10,198 nt of DNA from Tannerella sp. (GTDB taxonomy: Bacteria; Bacteroidota; Bacteroidia; Bacteroidales; Tannerellaceae): assembly GCA_031260095.1 (NCBI GenBank), contig JAIRKN010000213.1, forward strand, positions 1 to 10,198. Reading direction: 5' to 3'. Positions within the stretch are counted from its first letter, which is position 1. The number at the start of each line of letters is the position of its first letter. Positions 9,118-10,198 of this stretch are shown in pieces. The position numbers were made by a program, and so were the translations under genes. Under the pieces are notes generated by a model. The model was not told the origin of the DNA. It did no database searches and saw only the letters and a program-made list of their open reading frames with translations.

Positions 9118-9135
9118 AAAAATTATTGACTGTTA

Positions 9136-9170
9136 CCGTTCGAACCGTTGAAGTTCAAAGATTCGAACGG
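9136..9170. repeat. Perfect 9-bp inverted repeat in the susC leader
   Basis: CCGTTCGAA (9136-9144) and TTCGAACGG (9162-9170) are exact reverse complements, separated by 17 nt. The arms contain the palindromic core TTCGAA. It could be a protein-binding dyad or an RNA stem in the susC 5' UTR. No U-tract follows on the minus strand, so a simple terminator is less likely. Confidence 0.65.
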
Positions 9171-9210
9171 CCTGTTTATACTGTACCCGGCATAACTTTG
9201 TGAAGTCAGT

Positions 9211-9244
9211 CCGGATTGCTTCGTCGCTACGCTTGCAATGACGG
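9211..9244. repeat. REP-like interspersed palindrome (ATTGC...GCAAT type)
   Basis: The sequence ATTGCTTCGTCGCTACGC followed by TTGCAATGACGG has ATTGC (9215-9219) and GCAAT (9235-9239) as arms. It matches the widespread interspersed bacterial repeat whose translations give strings such as VIASVATKQSG or HCKRSDEAI, both of which appear in short frames here. This explains the spurious short frames on the minus strand. Confidence 0.65.
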
Positions 9245-9389
9245 GGCGGAGGGGCAGGAGCATGTGGCGTAGAAGCGGCAGGGTGACTGTTCGAAATGAA
9301 AGGGAAATGTTGCAGGTGATCCGGCAAATTTTCTTCTTACGAATGTCTAAAGATTTCATTCTTTATGTCGTTTTTTGTATGTTATTAGA

Positions 9390-9407
9390 TAGAGCAAGCC
9401 TGCTCTA
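9390..9407 (-). terminator. Hairpin terminator candidate after the truncated hypothetical gene
   Basis: TAGAGCA (9390-9396) and TGCTCTA (9401-9407) form a perfect 7-bp stem with a 4-nt loop. On the minus strand it starts 11 nt after the TAA of the hypothetical gene and separates that gene from the susC leader. A run of A/T-rich sequence follows, but not an immediate U-tract. Confidence 0.55.
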
Positions 9408-9418
9408 ACGGGCCGGAC

Positions 9419-10057
9419 TTATGGGATAATAGCTTTAAAGATGTTGCTCCAGGGGCCTTTTTCGCCGACGTTGTTTTCCCAACGGTAGGAGAAATAGAAA
9501 TCTTCACCGCGATATTCTTCGAGAAAGTCGATGACCATGGGCGAATTTGTGTCGAAGAAAGAAAGCGGCATTTTATTTTGATCGGTGGGCATTTCGCCTC
9601 CGATCTGTCCGACGAGTTCCATGCCGTGCTGCCCGTCGAGTTTGGCTTTCGAGGTTTCCGAGCCTTGGAAGTCAAACCTCAGATGACGTTCCTGGTCGAC
9701 AGAGACGAACACCCACGGCCATGTTGTGGCAATAGGTGAATGATCCCTTGTCTTTTTATGAATTGGCACTTCCATCGCCTTGCGGTCGGCATTGGTGACG
9801 GGCGGATTGTAGGTGACGTAGGCCTTGAGGAAGTCGCGCACTTTCTTTTCGGCCGCCTTCCGCGCGTCGTTCTTGGCCTGTATGGTGATAGGTGTTCGCG
9901 TGGCGAGGTTCTCGGTCAGCGTGAGGGCGCTTTGAAATGTGTTCATCAGCGATTGCAGTTCGCTAATCGCCTGCGAGGAGATACCCCATGCGCTTGTTTT
10001 TGTCAGTACATACGTGATTAATCTTTTATGAATGTCCGTATAATCGCCTAGAAAGTA
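9419..10057 (-). pseudogene. Conserved Bacteroidetes protein of unknown function, 5' end missing
   Basis: The frame ends with TAA at 9419 and stays open up to a stop at 10058-10060. The first ATG (9946) gives 175 residues, but 37 further in-frame codons upstream still look like the family, notably HKRLITYVLTKTSAWGIS and the helix ISSQAISELQSL. No ATG, GTG or TTG occurs in that upstream part, so the native start seems lost. The remaining protein has a charged helical N-terminal half (AKNDARKAAEKKVRDFLKAYVTYNPPVT) and a beta-rich C-terminal half ending RWENNVGEKGPWSNIFKAIIP. From memory, this ending is typical of a family of about 210-220 residues found in Bacteroidetes, with a fibronectin-III-like C-terminal part; its function is unknown. 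It lies head to head with a transposase gene, so IS insertion is the likely cause of the 5' loss. If translation really begins at 9946, it would be a shortened protein. Confidence 0.6.
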
Positions 10058-10058
10058 T

Positions 10059-10066
10059 TATCTTTG
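10059..10066 (+). promoter_or_regulatory. Bacteroidetes -7 promoter box for the transposase
   Basis: TATCTTTG fits the Bacteroidetes -7 consensus TAnnTTTG and lies 27 bp before the transposase ATG. No clear TTG -33 element is seen at the usual spacing, so this is a moderate call. Confidence 0.45.
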
Positions 10067-10093
10067 CAGCATCAAAAATAAAAATAGTATAAT

Positions 10094-10198
10094 ATGAATC
10101 TGATAGAGTTTATAGAAGCATATCCGGACGAGGCGAGTTGCCGTGCGAAGTTTAAGGAATACCGCGATCATGTCGGGGTAGTATGTCCCAAATGTGGC
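10094..10198 (+). mobile_element. IS1595/ISXO2-like transposase, N-terminal 35 codons (cut by window edge)
   Basis: The frame opens at ATG 10094 and is open to the end: MNLIEFIEAYPDEASCRAKF, then KEYRDHVGVVCPKCG. The pattern F...(F/Y)PDE..C...(F/L)...R...G..CP.CG is the N-terminal zinc-ribbon of IS1595-family (ISXO2-like) transposases; the CPKC pair (residues 31-34) would be the first half of the zinc site. The catalytic DDE/DDN domain is beyond the window. The left inverted repeat of the element should lie somewhere in about 10040-10093, but I could not identify it with certainty. It is divergent from the truncated hypothetical gene. Confidence 0.85.

Larger units (their letters stand above)
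8978..9418. promoter_or_regulatory. Long non-coding leader/upstream region of susC
   Basis: About 440 bp without a credible gene. Short minus-strand frames at 9123-9359 and 9133-9327 only translate a repeat. The region contains, nearest susC first, two copies of CATTCTGTTTTT (9086-9097, 9106-9117), a perfect inverted repeat (9136-9170), a REP-like palindrome (9211-9244) and the terminator of the upstream gene (9390-9407). The susC promoter should lie here, but no exact minus-strand TAnnTTTG box is visible, so it may be non-consensus or activator-dependent. Confidence 0.5.

Noticed and set aside
9193..9200. TAACTTTG on the plus strand, matching the -7 box
   Set aside because: No plus-strand gene follows it and no -33 element is seen; likely chance.
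9123..9359. Minus-strand frames of 78 and 64 codons upstream of susC
   Set aside because: They translate the REP-like repeat (VIASVATKQSG and HCKRSDEAI strings) and have no protein-like pattern elsewhere.
1..10198. CRISPR array, tRNA or rRNA genes, or a PUL regulator
   Set aside because: No regularly spaced repeats, no tRNA-like cloverleaf or rRNA sequence, and no HTCS, SusR-like or sigma/anti-sigma gene could be recognised.

Overview
The window looks like part of a glycan-utilisation locus (PUL) from a member of the Bacteroidota, most likely Bacteroidales. The evidence is a SusC-type TonB-dependent transporter followed directly by a SusD-type surface lipoprotein, then secreted proteins resembling (alpha/alpha)6 carbohydrate-active enzymes. 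A Bacteroidetes-style TAnnTTTG promoter box is also present. Every gene except the one at the right edge lies on the minus strand, so the locus reads right to left.

Layout from right to left. (1) 10094-10198, plus strand: the first 35 codons of an IS1595/ISXO2-type transposase. (2) 9419 to about 10057, minus: a conserved Bacteroidetes protein of unknown function (C-terminal RWEN..GEKGPWS motif). It has no usable start codon in its conserved N-terminal part, so it looks cut at its 5' end beside the IS. A hairpin terminator follows it. (3) 8978-9418: a non-coding leader of about 440 bp before susC. It holds a REP-like palindrome, a perfect 9-bp inverted repeat and two copies of CATTCTGTTTTT. 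(4) 5762-8977: an intact SusC-like porin. (5) 4069-5739: a SusD-like lipoprotein with an in-frame TGA at codon 465, where a conserved Trp is expected. A hairpin terminator follows. (6) 3855-4068: a gap that carries a 13-mer also found upstream of susC. (7) 1176-3854: an 892-residue exported protein of unrecognised family. (8) 1-1157: the N-terminal 385 residues of an exported GH15-like six-hairpin glycosidase candidate, running off the left edge.

How the genes may work together (inference): the SusC/SusD pair would bind and import an oligosaccharide at the outer membrane, and the two exported toroid-type enzymes would trim it. The substrate cannot be read from the sequence. No regulator (HTCS, SusR-like, ECF/anti-sigma) is visible. 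The TGA in susD and the IS next to a truncated gene suggest local decay. Base composition also differs sharply between the GC-rich enzyme genes and the more AT-rich susC/susD pair.

The most worthwhile leads are the susD nonsense codon, the 13-mer shared by both leaders, and the unassigned 892-residue enzyme candidate.
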